From assembly GCA_960531495.1 (NCBI GenBank), contig OY482846.1, forward strand, positions 38,984,117 through 39,048,116: DNA of 64,000 nucleotides, written 5' to 3'. Origin of the DNA: Zeus faber (Eukaryota; Chordata; Actinopteri; Zeiformes; Zeidae). Of this stretch, positions 1-11,559 are shown in pieces (position 1 is the first letter of the stretch; each line of letters opens with the position of its first letter). A model generated the notes under the pieces. The model made no database searches and was not told the origin of the DNA. It saw only the letters and a list, made by a program, of their open reading frames with translations. The translations under genes and the position numbers were made by a program.

Positions 1-59
1 ACAGCACCATTCTTTAAAAGCTCCAGTCTGTTGAAGAAGGTGGTGAAGTTGTCCACAAC

Positions 60-334
60 TTTAACTAGTTTTCCATGTTTGGGTCTATAAACAACTCATC
101 ACTACTCAAAGAGGGGGAGAATCACCATGGGTGAGACAAATAAACATAGAACCAAACAACAACATGTACATGGAAAAACAGAAAAACTGGAACAGCAAAT
201 GGGCATGTGGCCTCTTCCTGTCATAGTTATGGCAGTAAATGAGGAAGAAAAGGAGAGGGATGCAACCAGGAGGGTGCTGGGGTGCGTTCACAGCAGGTGC
301 CAGTGGCGTGAGCGCGTCTGTGATGAGACTGCCA

Positions 335-409
<75 letters not shown>

Positions 410-690
410 GTGAAGTGTCCACCCGTGAGTGTACAGGACTTATCCCAATTAGTTCTGCACAAGTTGGCACTATGTTGTGGCACCTCCAAGTAGCGGAAAG
501 AACCCTGAAGCTACCCCGAGCCCCGCATCCGCACTGCCGTAGGAAAGCCCGAGTACCCTGCCCTGAAGCCACAGAAGACCCCCGGGTCCCCAGAGAAGCC
601 AGAAGCCCATGGAGCAACTCCCACACCCAAGCCCTGAGGAGTAGACCTAGTCCCAGTAAGCTCGAGGGGACCCTGCACCCGTGAGGTGCC
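60..690 (-). mobile_element. L1 3'-UTR fragment (copy 1)
   Basis: Read on the minus strand, this matches the GC-rich 3'-UTR of the L1 copies at 14.9-15.8 kb and 55.6-56.6 kb. Shared landmarks are the ACTGGG(T/A)CATGCTCCTCGGGG-type tract, the 'tttatagacccaaacatg' box (near 66-92) and the 'gattctccccctctt' box. No ORF2 sequence and no 3' terminus remain, so the copy is truncated at both ends. A long CA/TG microsatellite lies inside it where copy 3 has only a short CA-rich stretch. Short ORFs here come from the microsatellite and are not genes. Confidence 0.75.
338..408. repeat. (TG)n microsatellite
   Basis: About 35 uninterrupted TG units inside the L1 3'-UTR fragment. The homologous place in the L1 copy at 56.1 kb carries only a short ACACACAT-type stretch, so the array probably expanded from a seed carried by the L1. 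Confidence 0.97.
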
Positions 691-2560
691 CACATTCAGC
701 CCACCCCCATGTGCCGCCCCACTGCGGCAGACCAGATGATGAGGGGAGTGTGCCTCCGTTGGCGATGGATGGACTGTCCAGACATGGAACCAGAGTAGGA
801 GGAGGATGGTGGCGGTGGAGATGCGGCTGGCAGCAGTGCAGATGAGGCTGGAGGCAGAAGAGAGCATATAGGTGCCCTCAATGTTACGGTGGACTGTGAT
901 CCCCACCCGATAGGAGGGAACTACCGTATATTCCTGACTGTAGGCTCCAGGGCTTGGAATCTCCAGGGTCCAAGACTCTGGGGTGGAGCAGGTCCGGGAC
1001 TTGGCCATGGCTCCTCTATCACAGCCGGCGGGGCATCGGATGGACCCAACACACCCACAGCGAGAATGGATCCGGGCCAAGGTAGAGTGGTGTCAAAGTC
1101 CGGTCCGATCACAGCTGAAGACATGGAGCAGGAGATGTGCTTAGCCTGAGCACTGGCGATAGAGATCAGATGCACAAACAGTTCATCCTTCTTCTCACGG
1201 AGTGACGTGATGCTAGACAGGTGACGACAGTTGCAGCTTTGAAGTCCAAAGTTGGTGTTTTTAAGTACTTAAGTAGTGATGCATTTGCAAATTTAGGGTA
1301 TATGCATCAGTATATATAGTGTCAAATATAACGTTTTTTGATCCCAAAATTCTTGCAACAGCAATTAGTTCTAGGCGATATATTGATATAATATGGATAT
1401 CGGGATGTGAGGGTAGAAATCATCTTTGATTTTGGTTAAGGTGACATTGTTTTAGGGCACAAAAACTTGTCATGCCATGACTAACCTGCCAAATATTTTG
1501 AGGAATAAAATAAGCAATACATTCTCATTATCATGTCCAAAAAGTCAGATAAATGAGGCGTAGCTTGGGAGCTAATTCTGTCAGACATCTCGACGGCGCC
1601 AACTCGACGGCATCAACTCGGCAGCGATTCCACAGCTCTGGCCCACTTATAGGTCATGAACAACAGTTTGAAAATGACTGGTTTAGGGTAATGAAGTTAA
1701 ATACTGCCTATAAGGCTGCATTACAGTAAAGTTATTCAGATTTATGACCTTCATAGACTTCATAGAGAATGCCTCAACCTGCTTGGTCAGAATAGCCACG
1801 TTACAAATGATTGTTTCTCAAGCAAATGTCTCATGAAGGCATCAAAAATCATCTCTGAAATATTGTCAAATCAATTATATCTCATGTATTCATCAAAAAT
1901 ATAGTGAAATTCGATTTTGTTGATAGATTTTGTCAAAATATGAGAGTGTGACAAATATTATTTTGGATCAAGCACAACTTATTTTTTGGGCCAGAATTAG
2001 CACTTAGGCCTATAAGAAAAATATCCTACACTTACTTACAATATTTTATTTTCTATTGTTTGCTTTTCTGTTTGTATTTCCAAAACTGACTGAAACCATT
2101 ACATGCTACTTTTATTAAATAATAGAGAATGGAGGGAGCTCCAAATTGTTTATGTAGACAGAATCATACATTTCAAATCTGTGTAATTTCTAAACAAATA
2201 ATAAAAAAACAAATATTCATCTGTAAGAGGTAGCAGGATCAGATTAAATTTAAACTATTTTTCCCCCAAGACCCATATTAAGTCTCATCTCATTGAAGTC
2301 CTGCACTGTGCAAATGTATAATAAGTAGATCAATTGCAGCGCATACTGAATATACTTTTCCTTATCTCAAATATTAATGAAGATTATAAAAAAATAATAA
2401 TGAAAAAGCAGCCACGCACTTTTTTCCATGAATATGAAATGGGTAGGAAAGTAATCACTTTATAGTGCTTTGATGTTAAATATTATATATTGACCGTGTT
2501 TATGTGAAACGTGATCCGCATCTTCATATCTGAGCTGAAAAGGTGTATGGGGGAAAAAAC
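691..2560. other. Unassigned DNA, GC-rich then AT-rich
   Basis: 691-1190 is relatively GC-rich, with short open frames on both strands (about 84-86 codons at 889-1175) that match nothing I recognise. From about 1200 the DNA is AT-rich. 1370-1420 has 'gcgatatattgatataatatggatatcggg', which resembles decayed fish MITE sequence, but no boundaries are visible. No gene seen. Confidence 0.4.
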
Positions 2561-2564
2561 TCAC

Positions 2565-2628
2565 CTGTTGGAGCACATAGCGTGCATCCCAATTAGGATA
2601 TCATCGGATCCTCGGGCCATCTCCAGAG
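2565..2628 (-). other. Possible isolated exon (weak)
   Basis: On the minus strand a 64-base open stretch ends in AACAG followed by GTGAGT (a good splice donor) and is preceded by CTGCAG (a possible acceptor). One frame reads L-E-M-A-R-G-S-D-D-I-L-I-G-M-H-A-M-C. The acceptor lacks a good pyrimidine tract and I do not recognise the peptide. It could be a host exon, a transposon exon or chance. Confidence 0.15.
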
Positions 2629-2639
2629 CTGCAGCACCA

Positions 2640-3014
2640 ATCGATCACCGTGGTAACGCGTATCCCATATATATGAGTTGGAAATGAGACCGGTTGTTAA
2701 TTTTCCAGATTGCATATCTCACATAGCGATGGCATTTTTTTTAAAAAGCCCACTGATCTCGATTTTTAAGAACAGCACTGGGGCAGGGTTTGTTTACTTA
2801 ATGCCCTTATCACAGTTATTTCGATTGCAACAATGTTTGGAAAATCACCAGATTCCGCAATTTCCATTCAAATTCAAGGGGGAATTTTATGCCAATGTTA
2901 GAAATGTGGCAAAGATTACAATAGTAATTGGCTGAGTTTTACGTTCAAGATGAAAGATTTTTAAGGGTCACGGTGAAATGTTGAAGGACAAACTCCAAAG
3001 ACAAGGTTGTAAGA

Positions 3015-3051
<37 letters not shown>

Positions 3052-5105
3052 CATCATCTGCAAGAAATATAAGAATTTATCTAAATAGTTTCAGGCAAAT
3101 TAACCCAATTTTATGTTACAATCTCCAATGCCAATAATGTCTCTTCTGTGATAGTTAGACGTGTATTGTGATGTATTATTACAAAATAATCCAATTAAAT
3201 AGTCTGCAATAATTGGCAACTATGGTTGTCTATGTTTTAAAAATGTTTTTTGAAGTATAAAAATACTAATTTAATTTGTTATACAATTAGTTGGTCATTC
3301 CATGGCAATGACATGACATAAAACACGTCTATCTATTGCAGACGAGCCATCTATATACAGTAAATGTCTGATTGGAACATAACATTTTGGGGAGGTGGTT
3401 CATCTGATAGAAACCCAACTGATTCAATTCATATTGACGGGAACTTGATCCACAAAAAGACTCAAATAATTGAGATCGGCCGATAATCATTTTCTTCATC
3501 ATCTATTGTCGGCTACACCTTCCCCATGGCAGCAGCCCTGCTAACGGCTGCCAGGCTGCTGATGAGTCAACTCGCTGAAAACACGTAGAAGTTTTCCAGT
3601 TTGTTCGTTTGATTGATTGTTTTTCATCTGAGGGGAAAAGCCAACGTCCTCCCCCGCGTTTTCCGGGCCCCCGAGGCGGCGCGACAACAGAAAGAGACAA
3701 AACACAAGCTTCGGGAATTAACCTTTGCCGTTGCAAATTGAATTTGCCTTTGATTGCGACCACCTGCTCTCCGCTTCCACACACCTGTTGTTTGCCGTGC
3801 TAACGAACGCTAACCTCGCTAAGAGCAACGTTGTTTTGTTCTGACGGCGATTACAGCTGCTGAGGCGCACGCGCGCGCACGCACAAGCACCTGTGGCTTT
3901 GTACATAATGCAGTTGGATTCCCTGATTATTCTTTCTTTTGTCTGAAATGTTCGCCCTCGACATTTACAGGGCTCGGGCACATTTATTAAATTAGAGAAA
4001 CCATTTGGAAAGAGTATACTAACGTAAAATAAATGTCATAATTTAATCCTAAAATTCTAATAACCCAAATGACATAAAGTAAGAAAGTGAAACGAAAAAT
4101 TGAAATACAATGATCACAATTCAGTTAAATAACAACAATAAAAAATAAAATAAAAAATATACCTAAAAAGCCAAATAATGTTAGGAACAGAAGTATATAA
4201 ATCCAGGTTGTCTTTTAAGTCAGTTGGGGAAATCAAACCCAGACCCGGCACTTTTTTTTTGGGCTTCGCAAGGCCGTTACGGGCGAAGCTTTAGATGTCT
4301 CAAACCAGTGCTCTTCAAAAAAAATTATATTAATCTGAATCCGATGAACTCATCTGTAATCTGTAATCCAGCACAGCCATTTTGTGGGTACATTTCCATC
4401 TCAGAATGTCGTGGAGAATACGTTTTCCATTCTTTTTCAAAAAGGCAGCGGCCGAGGTACAGTTGAGTTCTCAGGTAGATTTTTATTACAGAGTAACAAA
4501 AGTCAAGCTGGTCGGCAGGACATCTGTTTCCCAGGACCGGCGCACATCTTTTATACATTGGCTGCTCCTACTTTTGGAGTCCTGCCTACATTCCTTTCTG
4601 TGGTGAATCCTTTTCATCCTTATCGTTTTTTCCTGGAACCACTCTTTCGTACACAATATTGGTGGCAGGGCGTCCCCCCCCTAATCTTCCTTGCTTGACC
4701 GCCTTTCGCTACGGTGTTGACATACTATACACACAGGCATGTGTGCTATCCACAGCTGCCTCTATTTGTGGTGCCCTTTGTGTTTCCCTTACATATGGGC
4801 TTAAAATTAAACCATAATAACACTCTTTTTCATGGCCTTTTCTGCATGAAATGCTGAAGTTTTGTTTCATGCATATGTTATTGGGAGAAAGTATTTATGC
4901 ATTTAACACATATTGATGAATGAGGCTAATCGTTAAAAAAATCTCATTTTTATTTGTATTCTATTTTTTAATTATCAATACAACAAATGTTGTATTCTCA
5001 CCAATATCAACACCACGCAGTTTGCCTTTTCACATATATTCAGTGTTATTCTATCACAATAATACTTTCATTGGTAGATAAATTGAAATTATTATTATTA
5101 TTATT
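2640..5105. other. Unassigned intergenic or intronic DNA
   Basis: Mostly AT-rich with no recognisable coding sequence. 3016-3051 is a microsatellite. 3500-3960 is more GC- and CpG-rich, including 'cgcacgcgcgcgcacgc', and could be regulatory, but nothing specific supports that. Short ORFs here show no family resemblance. Confidence 0.4.
3016..3051. repeat. (AAT)n microsatellite
   Basis: About 12 uninterrupted AAT units. Confidence 0.95.
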
Positions 5106-5406
5106 TGTGGTGTGGGGATGTTGTGGTTGAGCAGCCACACCTGACCTGGATCCGGGTGATTGGGTCAGGGTGGCTGCATACCTGTTGCTCGTTGGTTGTT
5201 CTAATGAGCAGCAGGTAAAACTGCCATCCCCACACTCACTCAGGACGGAAGCCCTGTCATGACATGTTCGATCTGCTCCTGGCTCATTCCACCGAGCCTT
5301 CTCTCTACAATAAACTAGTGTCTACAACTCATCGTCTTCGGTGTCTCTGTGCCGGAGGGCCCTGAAGACGCCAATTGGATGGCATGTGGCAGGCAGAACT
5401 GCCACA
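5106..5406 (+). mobile_element. Solo LTR (copy 1)
   Basis: A 301-base unit starts TGTGG and ends CCACA, the TG...CA termini of an LTR. It carries an AATAAA signal at about 5309 and has a diverged inverted copy at 49286-49581. The flanks are TATT on both sides (5102-5105 and 5407-5410), a possible 4-bp target duplication, although the DNA there is (ATT)-rich. There is no internal retroelement sequence beside it, so it reads as a solo LTR. The family is not assignable by eye; a 4-bp duplication would suit Gypsy-type elements. Confidence 0.6.
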
Positions 5407-5410
5407 TATT

Positions 5411-5977
5411 ATTATATAAAAAGGGTTCTTGAAGAGTCGGTCATTAAAAAGAGTCGCTCCATTTCCCGACTCCTCCTTTGATTTAGTCGTTGTGACGCGT
5501 GGTGAGCCAGGGAGAACTTCCTGCAAGTGATGGACGAGAGTCAGACGAGTTGGTTCGGCTCTGTTGGACACGGAATTCTTGCAAACAAAACCCAAAATGT
5601 TTCATTCTGTCAAAATGATTGATTTAGGGGGAGGAATTGGAAAGTGTGGATCACAAATCTTTTAGCCTCATTCTCTCTAAATGATTTGTGTGTGAATCAC
5701 CAAGTAATTTACTTACATATAAATGATTTATTGTGGTGGACTGCAAAGTGTAAATCAGTCACATTCAACATGAAATACCCACATATTTCCCACATAATTA
5801 TCTTTCAGTTTGTGACCTTTGTGAATCAAGATTCAGACTCAGTGAACGCCGGCTGTCTGGCTGCAGTCGTGAATCAAATGAAAGACTGTTTTGCCGGAGT
5901 GACTTCGTTCGCTACTCTTGCATCGCTTACTCTTTGGGACACCTCTGTGTTATTGACAAAGGTGAAAAGATGGATGT
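5411..5977. other. Unassigned; decayed MITE-like motifs
   Basis: Contains repeated GACTC/GAGTC words ('gaagagtcggtcatt', 'aagagtcgctcc', 'agtcagacgagttggttcgg') like the ends of fish hAT-type MITEs, and 'attctgtcaaaatgattgattta', which resembles 9117-9140. No boundaries or target duplication can be drawn. No gene. Confidence 0.3.
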
Positions 5978-6210
5978 GGCGGACCTTGGGCCGTGGTCAG
6001 GCCGCAGCTGCAGACGGCGGCCTGGCTCCCTTTCCCACGGCCGCCACGCTGCCTCGAGTCGGCAGAATCAGCACCCACGTGGCGCTGATTGGTCCGACTC
6101 GGGGCAGGGAGCTTTCTAAATGTTTGTCCGTCTTGCAGAGAGGGATCGGCGCACGGGCTCGTCACACGACCAGGAGCCGGATCGAAACGCCATTCCTCCT
6201 GCGCCCAAAC
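5978..6210 (+). repeat. Dispersed hairpin unit (copy 1)
   Basis: About 230 bases matching the reverse complement of 11030-11250 along nearly the whole length, from 'tgtggcgga' to 'aacgccattcctcctgcg'. The centre forms a hairpin: 'cgagtcggcagaatcagc' faces 'gctgattggtccgactcg', pairing at about 16 of 18 positions. The arm GCTGATTGG is the reverse complement of CCAATCAGC, a perfect NF-Y (CCAAT-box) site. The unit is CpG-rich. It is either an unnamed mobile unit or a duplicated promoter fragment. Confidence 0.6.
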
Positions 6211-6618
6211 TCATTATTACTTATTTATCCTTTTGGCCTGCGAGCCTTTTTGTTCAGTTTTATAATAAAAACTCTCCGCATGTCGACAACCCACCCCAGA
6301 AAGAAACCGTCTCCCTCCCTAAACCAACCTGTGGGCAGAGACTCCCACAATGAAAAACGTCAAACACTTGAGGAATGGGGGCACATGTCCTCGCACAAGG
6401 ATTCTGCGAGTCGGAATGCGAGTCGGAGAAGTGAAGGGCGATTTTTTCTTTTTGATTGAAAAGAAATTCCATTCATTTTTGTCTTTTTAGATTGGGGCAC
6501 AGTTGGGAGTCCAGGCACTCCTCACTCATCATTATTAACTTGGCTTAGTGGAGAGCCGGGGCAATGCTTCATTTGCCAACCCCCTCGTCACCCTATTTAG
6601 CTTACCACCCACTGACGC

Positions 6619-6740
6619 GCACACACACACACACACAGATTTACACACACTTTCATGCACACACACACACACACACACTCACACACCACTTTCATGCCAC
6701 ACACACACACACATACACACACATACACACACTTTCATGC
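6619..6740. repeat. Compound (CA)n array with CTTTCATGC spacers
   Basis: Three (CA)n blocks are each followed by a CTTTCATGC word (near 6650, 6689 and 6732), so the array is a higher-order repeat of CA block plus spacer, not a plain microsatellite. Confidence 0.85.
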
Positions 6741-7194
6741 AGAGTACTGAGCCTACTCTCGCTCTCCCTCTCTGCTGGGTAAACGCCACTCCAAACTCCC
6801 ACAAACTGATGTCACGTGCTCAGGGACACGCATAATACCATTGGAGGTATGCTTGTGCTCGCACGCGCGCACAATGAAGGACTGGCAAGCGCCGGTGTGA
6901 CTCTCCCCACGACCTGCTTAGCATTCCGCTCACCCCGAGCTCTGAGGACGGCCGAGCTTCGCTGGGGGACGGCGCCGCCGCCCTTTCTGAGGGGGCTGAG
7001 CATTAGCATTCTGTGGACAGACCCGCTGGAGAGAGGGAGAAGGAAGGAGGGAAATGAGAGGGGTGAAGAAATACAGTGACAGGACCTCGGCGAATGCAGG
7101 CGGCGCAGGTGCGAAAGCAAGAGGATTGAGTGTATTATTTTTTTTCGGGAGGAAAGGCTGTTTGTGTCTCCAAAAAGCCCCCACACAAAGATGT

Positions 7195-7195
<1 letters not shown>

Positions 7196-7234
<39 letters not shown>

Positions 7235-7246
7235 ACACACACACAG
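7196..7246. repeat. (CA)n microsatellite
   Basis: About 25 CA units with one T interruption. Confidence 0.95.
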
Positions 7247-7329
7247 GGCTAAAGTAGTTTTATAGACAAGGAGGTAGGAGAATTTAAGTCGTGGACAGTC
7301 CGTGTAACGCTTATCAGTTCCATTTCCCA

Positions 7330-8942
7330 CATAAAATAGAGAAAATTGGAAAATGTAATTCAATTTTAAAAAATTGTGTAATTTTTTCATCAGCTCAATG
7401 TATAATTACGATTTGGTGGATAGAAGGTTGGATAGGAAAATGGAAAATGAGAGCGGTTGTATTTCTACTTGTGTCTGGTGCCTGAGAGGGCGTGGTCTAA
7501 GCGCCCGACTCAACTTACGTCTGATTGGCTGGCGGGGGGGGGCACTTGTCTCGCTTAACGTCAGGCCTGCATTCAAGGACGGCCATGGCCAGGCACAGAT
7601 CCCGCTGTTGTAGGTGAGTCTCATGGGATTTTCCCTCCAAATGCACATTTGCCAGAGACAATGTCACTATAAAATTGATTTGCTGAGACGTCCCCTCCCG
7701 CTCCAGGTGAATGCAGACTGTGAATCAGGAGGAGTTGGTGCTATAAACTAAATCTAAATCTATCTGTGTAGGTGCTCCAGCAACTTAGTGATGTTTGGTC
7801 TGATCGGTTGAATAAAAATTCCTCTTTTCGCTCGCGTCTCCCGTGGTGATGCTGTGGTCGTCCTGCTCACTGGCTGTGCAGCCGTTTCCTGCAGATCCTC
7901 TTATCTCGACTCAGGACATTCCTTCAGCGTTCCTCTGCAACCAACACAGTTATTTACTGTGAGTGTAACTCCCTTTCTATTATTTGTTAAAATGGCAATA
8001 CCCCTTAGTACAAGCTGTTACAGTTGTTGCAGTACTTGAATATTCTGTTAAAATGTTGAATGTACTGTATAATGTACTGTATGTACTGTATGTACTGTAT
8101 AATGTTGAATGTACTGTTGAATGTTGTGTATATTGTGTGGAAGGATATGATGAATTGTTTAAGAGGTTTATTGCCTCAGATTGTTTAGAATCAAACAAGT
8201 TCACTGCAAGACATGCCCTTTATTTGCAACATTAATCCCTACTAGACTGGGCTTCATTTCCCAAAATCATCTTCAGGCTAAAAGCATCTTAGTCCGTGGA
8301 GTTACAATGGAACGAAGATGGTCTCAGCCTAAAGATGCTTCCAAGACATGGAGCTATGGTCTGAAACCACACCCTAATGACTTACCGTTATCGTAAGACT
8401 CACCAAGAAGGTGAGCAAATCAGTCATATACATTTGTGTAAACTGAATGCTATTAAGTTTTTCTAATTTAACTCGTAACAATATGGACAAAAGAAAGCTG
8501 CTTTTGAACTTAACTCAGGACGGGATCAAAAAAAAGGTATGAGACTGGAGGCATCATTCAATTTGTTTTTGTTATTGGGCAAAAACCTGTACAAAATAAA
8601 AGGCTCTCACGCTTTATGCTGTATAAACACAGAGTCTTCCTCACGAGTTGCCGTGGCTGCCCAAATGTGCATTTGGAGGGAAAAACCCACAAGACTCACC
8701 TACAACAGTGTCAGGCTGTCGGGCGCTTAGACCCCGCCCTCTCAGGCACAAGACACAAATAGAAATAAAACCGCTCTAAATTTCTATTTTTCAATTTTCC
8801 ATTTTTCTATCCAACCTTCGGAAATTAGAAATTTTGAAAAATCACTCCAAAATCTTAGTTTTACATTGGTCTGGCAAACTAAAAATACAATTATAGAAAA
8901 TTGAATTCAATTTTCCAATTTTCTCTTTTTCATATGGTATAT
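7330..8942. mobile_element. Foldback element with long inverted arms
   Basis: The left arm (7330-7651) and right arm (8662-8942) are inverted copies. Left 'agagaaaattggaaaa' pairs with right 'ttttccaattttctct'; 'tgcctgagagggcg' pairs with 'ccctctcaggca'; the inner ends 'ccaaatgcacatttg' and 'caaatgtgcatttgg' also pair. The left arm has about 100 extra bases (near 7508-7605) and the right arm has its own insertion of about 80 bases (near 8815-8890). The interior of about 1 kb has no transposase. This fits a non-autonomous DNA transposon with long terminal inverted repeats. Outer ends are set only to within about 10 bases and no target duplication is evident. Confidence 0.65.
8053..8127. repeat. 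(TGTACTGTA)n short tandem repeat
   Basis: Irregular array of TGTACTGTA and TAATG units inside the foldback element. Confidence 0.85.
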
Positions 8943-9590
8943 TTAAATAATATGCTTTATACAGACCATGGACTTTTTGAATCCAAGGCCTGTGTCGCGC
9001 ACACCAGTGATTAAAAGTTTGTCTGTATTTGGAGATTTGGCTCTTTACTGTATCAGTAAAAAGATCAGTCGGTTCAACTCTGAGTGGTGAATAGAATTAC
9101 CACGACAATCATTGAATTCTGTCAAAACTATTTATTTAGGTGGAATGTAAAGTAAGAAAAGGCTTGCTATTATGGTGATATAGTCATGTGATTTTGAGAT
9201 GGTTTTGTGGAAGACACCCCCAGAAGGGCTAGGTCTGAAATGGTAGCAATACATTTATTTATTATTTTATTTTGCGTTCTTGTAGTATTTAAAATGACTT
9301 ACTGTCCATCTTCTCTTTTTTATTTTTCGGGAGCGATTGAGAATATAAATCTCATGTTCCTCCTCTGTAGCAAATTTTAAATACCCTGCTTAGTGTCTCC
9401 TCCTTCAAAATGAGTGATTTTGGTGCCCCCTTATTGATTGGCCATTTATGATTCCAGCAGGGCCCCAAAACATGCGTAATGTGTGTAAGCAAAATAATTT
9501 AAAGTATGAAACAGGACAAACTCCCTGGAAAAGTGTGTCCAATGGATCCAGGGGGTAGTTTCGGCAGTTGAAGTTAAAATTCCAACAATC
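8943..9590. other. Unassigned AT-rich DNA
   Basis: No coding sequence. 9040-9150 has 'attctgtcaaaactatttattta' similar to 5600-5628, probably relics of one MITE family. Confidence 0.3.
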
Positions 9591-9892
9591 TTAAATTAGC
9601 TGAATATCTTAAATAAGCAGAAACATGCCCTAAGCAAGTTAAAGCTAATTAAATGAAATAAGTTGAAGAAGAAATCTAATATATGCTGTAGCTAAATATC
9701 TTCGATGACATAAAACAAATGTCTTAAACAAGTTGAAGCTAAATATCTTAAATGAGATAAAACATATGCCTTGAATATGCCAAAGCTAAATCTCTTAAAT
9801 AAGATAAAACAAATGTCTTGAATACGTTGAAGCTAAATATCTTAAATGAGATAAAACAAATATCTTGAATAAGCTGAAGCTAAATATCTTGG
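9591..9892. repeat. 47-bp minisatellite, about 6 units
   Basis: Units of the form GTTGAAGCTAAATATCTTAA... start at 9638, 9685, 9732, 9779, 9826 and 9873, an exact 47-base period with no length change between units. A more diverged unit precedes them from about 9591. Sequence varies between units while length does not. The array is AT-rich and has no conserved reading frame. There are no spacer-like unique segments, so it is not a CRISPR array. Confidence 0.9.
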
Positions 9893-10829
<937 letters not shown>

Positions 10830-10956
10830 GTATGTAATTGTGGGAGTTTCTTCCAACCGGTACGGGTTTAGGGAGGGAGTCTTTCTGGCCATGGTTCGCC
10901 AACATGGCTTGAGTTTTATTGTCCATTTCAGTGTCTGGCACGCAGGCCACAATTAT

Positions 10957-10959
<3 letters not shown>

Positions 10960-11000
<41 letters not shown>
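10960..11000. repeat. (TA)n microsatellite
   Basis: About 20 TA units, 130 bases after the previous TA array. Confidence 0.95.
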
Positions 11001-11003
<3 letters not shown>

Positions 11004-11029
11004 GATCTATTATAAAATGATTGCTAATA

Positions 11030-11250
11030 GTCCTTTCGGACGCAGGAGGAATGGCGTTCTGCTCCTGGGCTGCTCACGAGCCCGCGCGCCAAGACCAAAC
11101 ATTAAGAAAACTCCCAGCCTTGAGTCGGACCAATCAGCTCCATGCGGGCGCTGATTGGGCCGATTCGAGGCAGCTTGGTGGCCGCAGGAAAAGGGAACCG
11201 TGCTGTCGTCCGCAGCCGGTGCTTGACCACGGCCATTTGTCCGCCACAGT
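11030..11250 (-). repeat. Dispersed hairpin unit (copy 2, inverted)
   Basis: Inverted counterpart of 5978-6210. Here both hairpin arms hold an intact CCAAT box in opposite orientation ('ccaatcagc' and 'gctgattgg'), about 20 bases apart, the arrangement seen in NF-Y-driven promoters. Similarity stops at 'aggaggaatggcgttctg' on one side and near 'ttgtccgccacag' on the other. Confidence 0.6.
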
Positions 11251-11559
11251 AATGTACTCCCCTAATATTACTCAAATTTGTTAGCTGACTCGAACCTCAA
11301 TGGACACATTTTAATGCGGGCACTGCTGCCTTTCAAAACTAATGATCTGAAAATTTGTATTTGCATGTAAACATATATATTTATATTTTTTAGCAACATT
11401 GTTCAGTCTCACTTGATGTGGCCTATGATGCGGTTTCCTTGCCAGTCAGACTTGTATTCAGTCTCCAGTCTCCTGAGGAATCTCCGCCACGCCTACCCAA
11501 CCGCCGCATGTTTTGGACTTTGGTGAACTAACCCTGATTGTCCGCAGTAATGCTGTTAA

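Larger units (their letters stand above)
6211..7329. other. Unassigned; CA-rich microsatellites
   Basis: Holds the compound CA arrays described separately. The rest (6211-6600 and 6780-7190) has no recognisable gene. 6850-7110 is GC-richer. Confidence 0.35.

Noticed and set aside
106-695. Overlapping ORFs on both strands at the left end with poly-(TH) or poly-(CV) stretches
   Set aside because: They exist only because a TG/CA microsatellite has no stops in two frames per strand; the surroundings are L1 3'-UTR.
9591-9892. CRISPR-like array
   Set aside because: Contiguous 47-bp units without unique spacers, in a eukaryotic context.
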